Source: JALOOB01 sp040766655 (GTDB lineage: Bacteria; Chloroflexota; Anaerolineae; CG2-30-64-16). Taken from it: a stretch of 64,000 nt of DNA. Each line of letters starts with the position of its first letter. Position 1 is the first letter of the stretch. Shown here piece after piece: positions 33,848 to 42,590 of the stretch. The notes below the pieces were generated by a model. The model did no database searches. It had not been told where the DNA came from and saw only the letters and a program-made list of their open reading frames with translations. The stretch is from assembly GCA_040766655.1 (NCBI GenBank), contig JAXGQB010000008.1:1-64000 (forward strand), given 5' to 3'. Position numbers and translations under genes: made by a program.

Positions 33848-34728
33848 TACGCGAGGGTGTCCATCTTTCGTTGCTGGGCCTTGGCGGCAGCGTCGGGGGC
33901 CAACTGCATCCCCTTGAAGTTCTTCACCTGGCCCGTGATGCCGCGCTCGGTGGGCAGGCGCTCGATGCTGGTCGCGCCGAAGAAGCCGGCGATCCCAGGC
34001 ATGCGCAGCATCGCCGCGGAGACCGTCTCGGGTTCGTCGAACGGGCCGCCGTGGCAGATGGTGAGCAGGTCGCGGTTGACCCTGCGCCCCGCAGCCGCGA
34101 TCTGCATGACCCGGTCGATCGCCTCGTCGATGGTCAGCGCCACCCCTGCACCGATCGACCCGCCCGTGGTCAGCCCGACGTGCGCCACCAGCATGTCAGC
34201 GCCGGCCTTGGCCATCGCTACGGCCTGGTCCGTGTCGAAGACGTACGGCGTGGTGAGCAGGTCGAGCTTGTGCGCCTCGGCGATGGCCGCGATCTCCTTG
34301 TCGTAGCCCATGCCGGTGGCCTCCAGGTTGGCGCGGAAGTTGCCGTCGATGAGGCCGACGGTGGGGAAGTTCTGCACGCCGGTGAAGCCCATCTCCTTGA
34401 GCTGCTTGAGGAAGACGGGCATGAGGCGGAACGGATCGGTTCCGTTGACGCCCGCGAGCACCGGGGTGTCCTTGACGACGGGCAGCACCTCTGCGGCCAT
34501 CTCGACCACGATGCCGTTCGCGTCGCCGTAGGAGAGCAGACCAGCCAGCGAGCCGCGGCCCGCCATGCGGTACCGCCCCGAGTTGTAGATGATCAGCAGG
34601 TCGGCGCCGCCGGCCTCGGCGCACTTTGCCGAGATGCCGGTGCCCGCGCCACACCCGACGATGGGCTTGCCAGCAGCGACCTGGGCCCGCAGCCGCTTCA
34701 GCGCTTCTGTTCGTGTGATGAATGCCAT
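33847..34728 (-). CDS. Phosphoenolpyruvate hydrolase-like TIM-barrel protein (Tm-1 C-terminal domain type)
   Basis: A 293-residue TIM barrel of the PEP_hydrolase family (Pfam PF09370 type). Motifs: GKPIVGCGAGTGISAKCAEA, DLLIIYNSGRYRMAGRGSLA, VLAGVNGTDPF, VQNFPTVGLIDG, HVGLTTGGSIGA and CHGGPFDEP. The enzymatic role is not firmly established. The gene upstream encodes a Tm-1-like ATP-binding protein. In the tomato Tm-1 protein these two domains are joined in one chain, so the two bacterial products probably act together. Confidence 0.85.
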   Translation of the reverse strand: MAFITRTEALKRLRAQVAAGKPIVGCGAGTGISAKCAEAGGADLLIIYNSGRYRMAGRGSLAGLLSYGDANGIVVEMAAEVLPVVKDTPVLAGVNGTDPFRLMPVFLKQLKEMGFTGVQNFPTVGLIDGNFRANLEATGMGYDKEIAAIAEAHKLDLLTTPYVFDTDQAVAMAKAGADMLVAHVGLTTGGSIGAGVALTIDEAIDRVMQIAAAGRRVNRDLLTICHGGPFDEPETVSAAMLRMPGIAGFFGATSIERLPTERGITGQVKNFKGMQLAPDAAAKAQQRKMDTLA

Positions 34729-34747
34729 GGTTGTTCCTCCGGGATTG

Positions 34748-34830
34748 GTTACAGGTTGAAGGTTGCAGGTTGAATGTTACAGGTTGAAGGTCGACCTTTC
34801 AACCTTCAACCTTCCAACCTTCAACCCGAA
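34748..34830. repeat. Heptamer-period inverted repeat (CAGGTTG / CAACCTT type)
   Basis: Roughly six copies of CAGGTTG/AAGGTTG-type units run into about five copies of the complementary AACCTTC-type units, giving a heptamer array with a built-in inverted repeat around 34794. It lies between the Tm-1-like and PEP-hydrolase-like genes. Confidence 0.8.
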
Positions 34831-34838
34831 AGCAGACT

Positions 34839-36065
34839 TCATCGGTCCTTCAACATCTCCAGCAACGCCGCGGTCGCCTTGTCTGCGAATTCGGGGTCGT
34901 TGATGTTGTGGTCGAGCTCGATGACGGGGATGCCGGGCTTCAGGGTCCGCTTGATGGCGCCATAGCAGGCAGCGTCGGCCTCGGGATCCCAGAAGAGGCC
35001 GCCGGGGCTGTCGAGCTGTGACACACCGTTCAGAGGCAGCAGGATGGCGACCGGCCCCGTGGCCGCGTTCGCGGCCGCAGCGATCATCTCGCCCATGCGG
35101 ATGTTCTCCGCCGGCGTGGTGCGCATGAGGGTCACGTTGGGGTTCCACTTGTACAGGTTGCGCTGGTGGTACTTCTCGGGCACCGTCTCCATGCCCCAGA
35201 AGTTGCACATGTCAACGCAGCCGGGAACCAGCACGGTGGGAATGCCTGCGCGTGCCGCAGCCATCATGCGGTCGGGCCCCGCGCTCATCACACCGCCGCA
35301 GACGTAGTCGGCCAGCTCGGTCGTGGTGATGTCCAGGCTGGCGGTGACGAAGCCGCTCGCGATGAGCGACTCCATGGTCTTGCCGCCGTTGCCCGTGGCG
35401 TGGAACACCAGAACCTCGTAGCCCTCGGATTCCAGCGTCTTCTGCGCGCGGCCCACGCACTGGGTGGTGTTGCCGAACATGCTGGCCGCGATGAGCGGCC
35501 GTGCCTCGGCCAGGGGCGGCAGCACGTCGCGCGTCTCGACCATGCCCGCGATGGCGCCGGCCGCGTTCGCATAGATCTGCCGGCTGAACGAGTTGATGCC
35601 CGCCACGTCGACCACGGTCGGCAGCATGATAATGTCGGTGGTGCCCACGTAGGCCGACACGTCGCCGCCCGCCACGGTGGAGGCCATGACCTTGGGCACG
35701 CCGATGGGCAGGCCGCGCATGGCGCGCGTGGCAATGGAGGTGCCGCCGCTGCCAGCCATGCCGAGGATGCCGCCCAGGCGACCCGCGTCGAACAGCTCCT
35801 TCACGACTTTCGCCAGCCCAGCGGCCATGGTCTCCATGGCCAGCGTCTTGTCCTTGCCGGCGCGCAGTGCGGCGAGGTCGCCGCCCCCGGCGCGGGCCAC
35901 CGCAGCCGCGGTCACGTTCGGCACGGCGCCCCCCTGGGGATCGCCCATCACGCCGAAGTCGATCAGGATCGTCTCCAGGCCGCGGGCGGCGATCAGATCG
36001 CGCGCAAATCGAAACTCGGCGCCCTTGGTGTCCAGGGCGCCCACGATGACGACAGGTTTTGGCAT
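34839..36065 (-). CDS. Tm-1-like ATP-binding domain protein (UPF0261)
   Basis: A 408-residue UPF0261 protein. Begins PVVIVGALDTKGAEFRFARD, then GILGMAGSGGTSIATRAMRG, KVMASTVAGGDVSAYVG, MFGNTTQCVGRA and PTVLVPGCVDMCNFWG, all typical of the family. Its tomato counterpart is the N-terminal half of the Tm-1 virus-resistance protein, which binds ATP. The bacterial function is unknown. The start at 36065 has AAGGAGG upstream; the open frame to 36185 is discarded. Cotranscribed with the PEP-hydrolase-like gene. Confidence 0.88.
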   Translation of the reverse strand: MPKPVVIVGALDTKGAEFRFARDLIAARGLETILIDFGVMGDPQGGAVPNVTAAAVARAGGGDLAALRAGKDKTLAMETMAAGLAKVVKELFDAGRLGGILGMAGSGGTSIATRAMRGLPIGVPKVMASTVAGGDVSAYVGTTDIIMLPTVVDVAGINSFSRQIYANAAGAIAGMVETRDVLPPLAEARPLIAASMFGNTTQCVGRAQKTLESEGYEVLVFHATGNGGKTMESLIASGFVTASLDITTTELADYVCGGVMSAGPDRMMAAARAGIPTVLVPGCVDMCNFWGMETVPEKYHQRNLYKWNPNVTLMRTTPAENIRMGEMIAAAANAATGPVAILLPLNGVSQLDSPGGLFWDPEADAACYGAIKRTLKPGIPVIELDHNINDPEFADKATAALLEMLKDR

Positions 36066-36166
36066 CAGGAACCTCCTTGTTCTTGGCTGGCAAGCAGCAT
36101 AGCACAGCTTGCGGCGATGGGCCAAGGTCCCGGCGGGATGGCGACTGCCATTTGCGCGCTTGCGTG

Positions 36167-36195
36167 TTCCATAAGTTGTCGTCATGTGCTATAAT
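36167..36195 (+). promoter_or_regulatory. Extended -10 promoter of the nSTAND1 cassette
   Basis: TTCCAT (36167-36172), 17 bp, TATAAT (36190-36195). TGC directly precedes TATAAT, forming an extended -10. The first coding start is 38 bp past the -10. Confidence 0.65.
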
Positions 36196-36232
36196 TGTAC
36201 CAGCAAGCATAGAGGGTGGAGGCGGTGCATCC

Positions 36233-36790
36233 ATGTTGAACGACGAAGAGCGAGGCTGGCTGTGCGACCTGCTCAGCGGGCACTTCTCGCCTGGCCAGCT
36301 GGTCCTGTTGGTCGACGGCACGGACCACCGGTACGACCAATTCGTTGTGGCGGGCATGGTTCCGTCGGCCACGATCACGGAGATCGTGCGCCAGGCCTCG
36401 GACCAGGGTTGGGACGGCAAGCTCGTCGACCAGTTGGCCGCCTATGTCGACGCCCATTTCGACGGGCAAGTGCGGGCGGACGTCCTTGCGGGCCTGGCCG
36501 CGCTGGCCGATGCCATCGCGCGCCGCCGGGGCCAGATGGCGCCGCTGCCGACAACCGCTCCCACGATCCCCTCCGCCGCCGCGGTGCGCCACATGCGAAC
36601 CCAACTGGATGAGCTGCAGCGGCGCTTCGATGTGCTGACGCGGCGGATCACCGCGCTGGACACCGACATCGGCCGTGAGCTGGACTCCGAGCGCAGGCTG
36701 GCGCTGGAAGCGCGCCGTGCGGACCTGGCGCACGAGCGGGACGCGGTCACGGGGGAGATGACGCGGCTGGAGGGGGCGATCGCAGGCTAG
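36233..36790 (+). CDS. EAD1-like effector-associated domain protein with coiled coil
   Basis: 185 residues. Residues 1-65 (ERGWLCDLLSGHFSPGQLVL, then the ATITEIVRQASDQGWDGKLV segment) look like the death-like effector-associated domain EAD1 found in bacterial conflict systems. After a Thr/Pro linker, residues ~115-185 form a coiled coil with ALDTDIGRELDSERRLALE. That coiled coil recurs at the C-terminus of the next protein. EADs are known to link effectors and STAND NTPases by homotypic contact. The start has GGTGGAGG upstream. Promoter at 36167. Role as an adaptor is inference. Confidence 0.7.
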   Translation: MLNDEERGWLCDLLSGHFSPGQLVLLVDGTDHRYDQFVVAGMVPSATITEIVRQASDQGWDGKLVDQLAAYVDAHFDGQVRADVLAGLAALADAIARRRGQMAPLPTTAPTIPSAAAVRHMRTQLDELQRRFDVLTRRITALDTDIGRELDSERRLALEARRADLAHERDAVTGEMTRLEGAIAG

Positions 36791-36809
36791 CGCGCCGCGG
36801 CGCGCGACC

Positions 36810-36842
36810 AGGTGCCCGGCACCTCCGAGGTGCCGGGCACCT
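36810..36842. repeat. Perfect 15-bp inverted repeat (hairpin)
   Basis: Arm AGGTGCCCGGCACCT (36810-36824), loop CCG, arm AGGTGCCGGGCACCT (36828-36842). No T-run follows, so it is not a clear terminator. The right arm seeds the tandem repeat below. Confidence 0.85.
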
Positions 36843-36982
36843 AAGGGCGGCGTGGCTCACGCTGTGCCGGGCACCTAAGGGCGGCGTGGCTCACGCTGTG
36901 CCGGGCACCTAAGGGCGGCGTGGCTCACGCTGTGCCGGGCACCTAAGGGCGGCGTGGCTCACGCTGTGCCGGGCACCTAAGG
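36830..36982. repeat. 34-bp tandem repeat, four full copies plus a partial
   Basis: Copies start at 36830, 36864, 36898 and 36932, with a partial copy from 36966. Each is GTGCCGGGCACCT plus a 21-bp spacer beginning AAGGGCGGCG, and by eye the copies are identical. There are no unique spacers, so it is not a CRISPR array. It lies between the first and second genes of the cassette. Confidence 0.9.
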
Positions 36983-37054
36983 GGTCTGGTGGGGCGGAGT
37001 CAGGCGTTGCGGGCGTGCGGCGGCGCGCTGGACGGGATGCTGAGGAGGTCGGGC

Positions 37055-38326
37055 ATGGCGGAGACGTTGGACCTTCAGGCAATCGACCGGGGGCTGGGCG
37101 CGTTGGGCGGCCTGCTGGAAAACGCCGAGGTGCGATCGGTCGTCGCGGTCTTCCGCGCCGACTTCGTGGCCGCGTCCGGGCAGATCGACGTGCTCAGTGA
37201 CTACAAGGATCTCCACGACCTGCTCCATGACCTGCAGTTCCAATGCTACAACTACATCGCGAGCCAGACCGCGCGTTTTCCCCAGGATGACCTGGCGGCT
37301 GACACGCTGGCCGATCACGGGCTGACCTTTCGCGGGCTCGTCGAGCGGCTCCAGGAGGCAGCCAGGCGGCCCACGGTCACGGGCGAACTGAACTGGATCG
37401 GCGAGTTGGTCGAGGCCGACACGCTGCTGGCGCAGGCGCTCGACACAAAGGACCCGCTCCTTCTCAAGCGGCACTGCCGGCTCGTCCGGCGGGTGCTGGA
37501 CCGTTACCCTTCCCTTGTCAACGCGCGCCTCAATTCGGCAGCGCGCGCGCTGCGCATGGACGCCATCGAGCGGGCCATGACCGCCATCCTTGAGATGCTG
37601 AGGCGCCGCGTGGGCGAGTCGACCGAGGTGGCCTCGTTCGCACAGGGCACAGCCTCGCTGGTCGACCTGGGCCAGCGCCTCGCGTGCCTGGTGCGCGACC
37701 ACGATCGCTGGCAGGAGGTGGACGTGGAGCTGCGCCGGGTCGAGGCCACGCTGGCCGTGGACCCGGAGGAGCTAGGGCTGTCCTGGCCCGCCATCAAGGC
37801 ACTGGTCGAGCCGATGCTCTGCGGGGAGAACAGCCGCCAGCCGCAGTCGCTGGGCCGGGATGGCGCCAACCTCGAAGTGGCCCTGCAGGCCAGCGATCCC
37901 GAGCAGGCGCGGCGAGCCTTCCTGCGCTTCCAGCGGCAGGCGGCCGAGCACTTCTACCGGGTGGACACCGACTTGAAGACGCTGTGCGGGCAGTTGCGCA
38001 CCATCGGTGCGCCGCTCGCGGCCGTGGCCCGGGTCGTAGCCGCCATGTCTTCGCAGCGCGGGCCGGCGCCCGGCCCGGACGAAGCGGGCGCGACGCCCGA
38101 GATGCGACGCGGGCACCTGCAGACCATGCTGGAGGAGCTCGAGCGCAACTACGCCTCGCTCACCGAACGGATCGCCGCGCTCGATCGCGATATCGGCTTC
38201 GAGCTCGACGGCGAACGCCGGCTGATCCTCAAGCAGCGGCGGGACGAGCGTTCGGCCGAGCGGTCCGAGCTGGCGGCAATCCGGTCGCAGTACGAGGCAC
38301 AGCTGGCCAGCCTGGACAGCGCCTGA
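37055..38326 (+). CDS. Helical protein with C-terminal coiled coil, nSTAND1 cassette
   Basis: 423 residues, of unknown family. Almost wholly helical (for example LHDLLHDLQFQCYNYIASQT and FLRFQRQAAEHFYRVDTDLK). The last ~75 residues are a coiled coil with ALDRDIGFELDGERRLILK, clearly homologous to the end of the 36233-36790 protein. The start at 37055 has TGAGGAGG at good spacing. The next gene starts 37 bp after the stop. A likely scaffold or sensor that dimerises with its neighbour through the shared coiled coil, which is inference. Confidence 0.72.
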   Translation: MAETLDLQAIDRGLGALGGLLENAEVRSVVAVFRADFVAASGQIDVLSDYKDLHDLLHDLQFQCYNYIASQTARFPQDDLAADTLADHGLTFRGLVERLQEAARRPTVTGELNWIGELVEADTLLAQALDTKDPLLLKRHCRLVRRVLDRYPSLVNARLNSAARALRMDAIERAMTAILEMLRRRVGESTEVASFAQGTASLVDLGQRLACLVRDHDRWQEVDVELRRVEATLAVDPEELGLSWPAIKALVEPMLCGENSRQPQSLGRDGANLEVALQASDPEQARRAFLRFQRQAAEHFYRVDTDLKTLCGQLRTIGAPLAAVARVVAAMSSQRGPAPGPDEAGATPEMRRGHLQTMLEELERNYASLTERIAALDRDIGFELDGERRLILKQRRDERSAERSELAAIRSQYEAQLASLDSA

Positions 38327-38363
38327 GGGTGCGCGGCGCGTCGTGCGCCGCAGGGAGATGCAG

Positions 38364-41288
38364 ATGAGCACCGAGCAGCCACAGGTCGATCTCAGCCCTG
38401 GCGCGGAGCGCCTGCCCTCCGTCGCGGCGCTGCAGGCGCTGCACAAGGACCTTCTTCAGGTCCGCCGGCAGGACGGCGACAGCGACGCGCTCTTCGATCG
38501 CATCGCGGCCCTGATCCGCCGCGGCAAGGTCACGGGCGCACTGCTCGACGCGGAGGAGGATCGTAGCACGGCGCAGGCCATCCTGGACTACTGGTCCGCC
38601 ATCCTCTTCAAGGCCGGTCGCCCTGCACCTGACGCGACGCTGGCCGAGTTCGATCCGAACCTCGCGCCTGAGATCCCCGACGATGCCTGTCCCTACGTGG
38701 GCCTGGACCCGTTCCGCGAGCAGAACCAGGGCGTCTTCTTCGGCCGCGAGCGGATGGTTGCCGCACTCCTCGATCGTCTGCAGGCGGATCGCCTCCTCGT
38801 CGTCGTGGGCTCGTCTGGCTGCGGCAAGTCGTCCATCGTCCTCGCCGGGCTGCTGCCCGCGCTCAAGGGAGGCGCGCTGCCCGGCAGCCAGGGCTGGCGT
38901 TACGCGCCGCGCATGGTGCCCGGCTCCCAGCCCCTGGCGAACCTGGTGCGCGTGCTCGCGGCGATGCAGGCGGAGGAGCCGGAAGATCCCGCGCAGTGGG
39001 CGCAAGAGCAAGAGGCGCTGCTGCGCAGCAATCCGCACCACCTGGCCGAGCTGGCGAACGGGCCGCTCGCGGCGCCTGCTGCGGACGCAGCCCCCATCGT
39101 GGGGGTCGTGGACCAATTCGAGGAGGTCTTCACGCTCTGCACCGATGAGGAGGCGCGCCACGCGTTCCTCGACAACCTGGCCAACCTCGTCCGCGCGCCT
39201 CATGCCCCGCACCGGGTCGTCCTGACCATGCGCACCGACTTCGAGCCGTTCGTCGCCCGCTTTCCCGAGTTCCAATCTCTCTTCGAGCCGGCCGTCGTCC
39301 GGGTGACACCACTGACGGCTGCTGAACTGCGCGACGCGATCGAGAAGCCGGCCCAGATGGTGGGGCTCAAGTTCGAGGCGGGCCTCGTCGAGCAGCTGCT
39401 GCACGACGTGTTGGGCGAGCCGGCTGCCCTGCCGCTGCTGCAGTTCACCCTGCTCAAGCTGTGGGATCACCGCGTTCGCAACCGCATCACCTGGCAGGCC
39501 TACAACCGGCTGGGCGGGGGCCGGCTGGCCCTGGCGCGCAGTGCGGACGACTTCTACGATTCGCTGATCCCCGAGGAGCAGACGACCGCGAAGCGCATCT
39601 TCTTGCGGCTGGTGCGGCCGGGCGAAGGGCTGGAGTTTACCTCCAACCGGGTGCGTGCCAGGGTGCTCTACGAGACCGGCGAGGCGCCGGACCGGGTGCA
39701 GCGCGTGCTGGACAAACTCATCGCGGCACGACTGGTGCGGGTGACCGAGGGCGACGTGGCCGCGGATGCGCAGATCGAGGTGGCCCACGAGGCGCTGGTA
39801 CGCAACTGGCCGCGGCTGGTGACGTGGCTCGAGGAGGAGCGCCACACCCTGCGCCAGCGCCAGGTCGTCACCGACGCTGCCGGGCAATGGAACACCGGCG
39901 GTCGCGACCCCGGATTGCTGTACACTACCGAGACCAGCCTGGCCGAGGCGTTGCGCGTCGTCTCGAACAGCGGCATCCCGCTCAACGAGCAGGAGGCCGA
40001 GTTCATCGCGGCCAGCCAGCGCAGCCAGGAGGCGGCGCGGGAGGCGCGGGAGGCGCTGCGCCGGCGCGAGCTGGACCAGGCGCAGAAGCTCGCGGAAGCG
40101 GAGCGGCAGCGCGCGGACGATCAGTCCCGGGCCGCGCGGCGGCTGCGGTGGCTGACGGTGGCCCTGGCTGGGCTGGCGCTCCTGGCGATCGCGGCGGCCG
40201 TCTTTGCGGCGAATTCCATGGCCCGCGCCGTGACCGAGAGCGCGGCCGCGGAGCAGGCCGCCCGGCAGGAGGCTGCGATCCGCAGGACCGCGGAGGCGCG
40301 GGCGACGCAGGTGGCGGAAAACCTCCTCGTCGCGCAGGGCGCGCTCGCCGCGCAGGTGGACCTGATCGACCAGGTGGAGCACGCCGACGCGGAGAAGGCC
40401 GCGTTGGTGGCCCAGATAGAGGCCGATAGGGCGGCCCTGGCGGATCATGTGAAGCGCATCGAGGCGGAGCGGGACGAGCTGCTCAGGCACATCAACCGGC
40501 TGGAAACAGCCGTCGCACTGGCATCCGCAGAAGGCACTCCAGAAGCGCCAGTGGCTACGCCCGCGGTGCTGCCGACGCGCCCCGCCATCGCGGTGCTGCC
40601 GACCTACGCCGTGATCCGCCCGGTCGTCCCCGTCATCACGGCGACCGCAGAGGCCCTCTACGTCCAACGCTCTCAGGTGTACGCGACTCAGACGGCCATG
40701 GCCGGCGGCTCCGGCAGGTTCGTTCCGGTGCCACTTGACAGGCTGGCCAACGGCAGCACCGAGGAAGGCTACGCCAAGCCGCCCATCGGCAACGTGAATC
40801 TCGGTGGGGTGCCGTTCGAATTGCCCGCTGGGCCCAACTCGATCACAACCCAGGCTGAGCCACTGTCTCAGAACCCGACGCGCATCGAGTTGCGCGTCGA
40901 GGTGCCCCGGCCCAGACAGGTCTACCTGTTGATTACGGGCGGCAATCTCTTTACGAAGTTTGAGGGCAGGCAGTTCGGCATGGTGCGGCTGCACTTCGCG
41001 GATCGCCGGTCGTTCACCCAGCCTCTGGTGGCGGGGGAGCACATCCGCGAGTGGAAGCTGCTGGACCAGGTCACGGTGGCCTCGACCACTAGCCCCAGCG
41101 TGCAGGAGGTGTGGCGCACCGAGTCCCGGCACGGCGGCATCGGCATCATCGATATGCTCACCATCGATCTGAGCGATATCGCGGCGGGAGAGCTGGTCGG
41201 GATCGAGGTGGTCGACACGTCGCAGGAGGCAGTGGGCAGCCTGGATCCGGCGATCAACCTGGTCGGTGTGACTGTGCTGGGTGGATGA
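38364..41288 (+). CDS. nSTAND1-type NTPase with transmembrane segment and novel C-terminal domain
   Basis: 974 residues. Residues ~20-85 form a small helical domain (LFDRIAALIRRGKVTGALLD) at the place where effector-associated domains normally sit. The nSTAND1 NTPase follows: YVGLDPFREQNQGVFFGRER, Walker A GSSGCGKSS at 149-157, Walker B VVDQFEEVF near 248-256, then arginine-rich and winged-helix parts (AHEALVRNWPRLVTWLEEER). Next come an Arg/Glu coiled coil and one membrane helix at about 595-617 (WLTVALAGLALLAIAAAVFA). A second coiled coil and a Pro-rich linker lead to ~180 C-terminal beta-rich residues, of a type I do not recognise, where relatives usually have WD40 repeats. The start at 38364 has AGGGAG seven bases upstream. 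Confidence 0.88.
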   Translation: MSTEQPQVDLSPGAERLPSVAALQALHKDLLQVRRQDGDSDALFDRIAALIRRGKVTGALLDAEEDRSTAQAILDYWSAILFKAGRPAPDATLAEFDPNLAPEIPDDACPYVGLDPFREQNQGVFFGRERMVAALLDRLQADRLLVVVGSSGCGKSSIVLAGLLPALKGGALPGSQGWRYAPRMVPGSQPLANLVRVLAAMQAEEPEDPAQWAQEQEALLRSNPHHLAELANGPLAAPAADAAPIVGVVDQFEEVFTLCTDEEARHAFLDNLANLVRAPHAPHRVVLTMRTDFEPFVARFPEFQSLFEPAVVRVTPLTAAELRDAIEKPAQMVGLKFEAGLVEQLLHDVLGEPAALPLLQFTLLKLWDHRVRNRITWQAYNRLGGGRLALARSADDFYDSLIPEEQTTAKRIFLRLVRPGEGLEFTSNRVRARVLYETGEAPDRVQRVLDKLIAARLVRVTEGDVAADAQIEVAHEALVRNWPRLVTWLEEERHTLRQRQVVTDAAGQWNTGGRDPGLLYTTETSLAEALRVVSNSGIPLNEQEAEFIAASQRSQEAAREAREALRRRELDQAQKLAEAERQRADDQSRAARRLRWLTVALAGLALLAIAAAVFAANSMARAVTESAAAEQAARQEAAIRRTAEARATQVAENLLVAQGALAAQVDLIDQVEHADAEKAALVAQIEADRAALADHVKRIEAERDELLRHINRLETAVALASAEGTPEAPVATPAVLPTRPAIAVLPTYAVIRPVVPVITATAEALYVQRSQVYATQTAMAGGSGRFVPVPLDRLANGSTEEGYAKPPIGNVNLGGVPFELPAGPNSITTQAEPLSQNPTRIELRVEVPRPRQVYLLITGGNLFTKFEGRQFGMVRLHFADRRSFTQPLVAGEHIREWKLLDQVTVASTTSPSVQEVWRTESRHGGIGIIDMLTIDLSDIAAGELVGIEVVDTSQEAVGSLDPAINLVGVTVLGG

Positions 41289-41356
41289 GGGGGTGTCTGC
41301 GCGGCGCAGGCCCGGGGTGTGGTTGGGACGAACCTGTGTGCGCGCCCCCGAAACGA

Positions 41357-41382
41357 GGGCCGACACGCTGGTCGGCCCCTAC
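41357..41382. repeat. GTAGGGGC-type hairpin repeat
   Basis: GGGCCGAC ... GTCGGCCCCTAC between the convergent nSTAND1 and opine-dehydrogenase-like genes; may also serve as a bidirectional transcription end. Confidence 0.75.
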
Positions 41383-41405
41383 GATCCTCAATCTGCAAGC
41401 GTCGA

Positions 41406-42521
41406 TCACGCCTCCCAGGGGCGCGTGCCGTCGTTGACGTATTGGGTCAGTTCGCCGACGCTGAGATCGGCGATGCCCAGCCTTTCGAGCGTGCGGCCGC
41501 GGCGCCAGTAGTCTGTGCGGTGGACGATGCAAGCGAGTCGGATGATGGCGTCCATTCCGCGCACGGAGACGCCGTAGTGCTGGCCCAGCGCAGCGATCGG
41601 CACCAGGCTCATGGGAATGTCCTCGAAGAGGTAGCGGTGATTCAGCGTGCTGGGCGCCTTGATGCCGAAGTAGCCCGGCTGGTTGTGGATTGCCTCGTTC
41701 AGGTCCGCGCCCTCCGCGGCGTACGCCATCTTCAGCCACTCCAGCGCGGTCTGCGCACGGATGCCCAACGATGCGGCGACGGTGACGCGCTCGCGGTCCA
41801 ACGCTTCGAGCACGCGCGCGACGGACGGCGTCACGCCATCGATGTAGAACTCGTAGTCCCCGTGCGTGGATTCGATGCGCCCCGCGTTGAGCAGGGTCAG
41901 GGCCGGGTGGAAGATTGCGCCCATGTTATCCAGCCCGGTGCGCAGCACGTTGCCGCCGTCGATATACTGCGGATAGGCCGAAGACAGCATTTCCAAAACC
42001 TGGGACGTGCGCGTGGCCGGCAGTGCAGCCAGGGGCACCGCCTCCTTGATGCGAAAGATGCGCGCCTGCGCGGGGCCGTCGGACCGGCTCGCGTAGATGA
42101 ACGTCGCGGCCTCAGCGATCGTCACATCGGCGGCGCAGTGCGTGTCGCGGAGCATCTTGTCGAATTCGACCGCGCCGAGCGTGCGGCCTGGATGCAGGAC
42201 CACGATCTGGCCGTCCTTCAGGTGTGGCGCGGCCAGCCTGGCGATATCAGCATGCGCGGACGACGGCACGACGACCATGATCACGTGGGTCTGCGAGAGC
42301 GCCTCGGCCATGTCGGATGTGACCAGGGCGATCCGGCCGAAGCCACGCGGCCCACCATCTTCGCTTTCCAGATCGATGCCGCGGCGGGCCTTGATCGCGG
42401 CGACCCTTGCTTCGGTGCGGTTATAGAGGGCGACGCGGAAGCCCATCAATGCGAGGTGCGCGGCCATCGCCTTGCCGCCATGGCCGGCGCCGACGACGGT
42501 GTAGTTGACGTTTGAATCCAT
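41406..42521 (-). CDS. NAD/NADP octopine/nopaline dehydrogenase-family protein
   Basis: A 371-residue two-domain dehydrogenase. The Rossmann motif TVVGAGHGGKAMAAHLALMG is at the N-terminus, with GGNVLRTGLDNMGAIFHPAL and HGDYEFYIDGVTPSVARVLE in the C-terminal opine-dehydrogenase domain. Family members reductively condense a keto acid with an amino acid or act in reverse. It is divergent from an RpiR regulator, with overlapping promoters between. The start at 42521 has CCAGGAGG upstream. Confidence 0.87.
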   Translation of the reverse strand: MDSNVNYTVVGAGHGGKAMAAHLALMGFRVALYNRTEARVAAIKARRGIDLESEDGGPRGFGRIALVTSDMAEALSQTHVIMVVVPSSAHADIARLAAPHLKDGQIVVLHPGRTLGAVEFDKMLRDTHCAADVTIAEAATFIYASRSDGPAQARIFRIKEAVPLAALPATRTSQVLEMLSSAYPQYIDGGNVLRTGLDNMGAIFHPALTLLNAGRIESTHGDYEFYIDGVTPSVARVLEALDRERVTVAASLGIRAQTALEWLKMAYAAEGADLNEAIHNQPGYFGIKAPSTLNHRYLFEDIPMSLVPIAALGQHYGVSVRGMDAIIRLACIVHRTDYWRRGRTLERLGIADLSVGELTQYVNDGTRPWEA

Positions 42522-42590
42522 GTTGCCTCCTGGGGGGATGCAGGCGTTGGGTCCTGCAGGGGGCAGCCGATAGCGGCCCGTATTGTGAGA

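Noticed and set aside
36830..36982. CRISPR array
   Set aside because: The repeats are contiguous with no variable spacers, and no cas genes are near.
38229..41366. 1045-codon open frame on the minus strand opposite the nSTAND1 gene
   Set aside because: It mirrors the plus-strand nSTAND1 gene in a GC-rich genome; its Arg/His/Gln-rich composition has no recognisable domain, whereas the plus strand has Walker motifs and a ribosome site.
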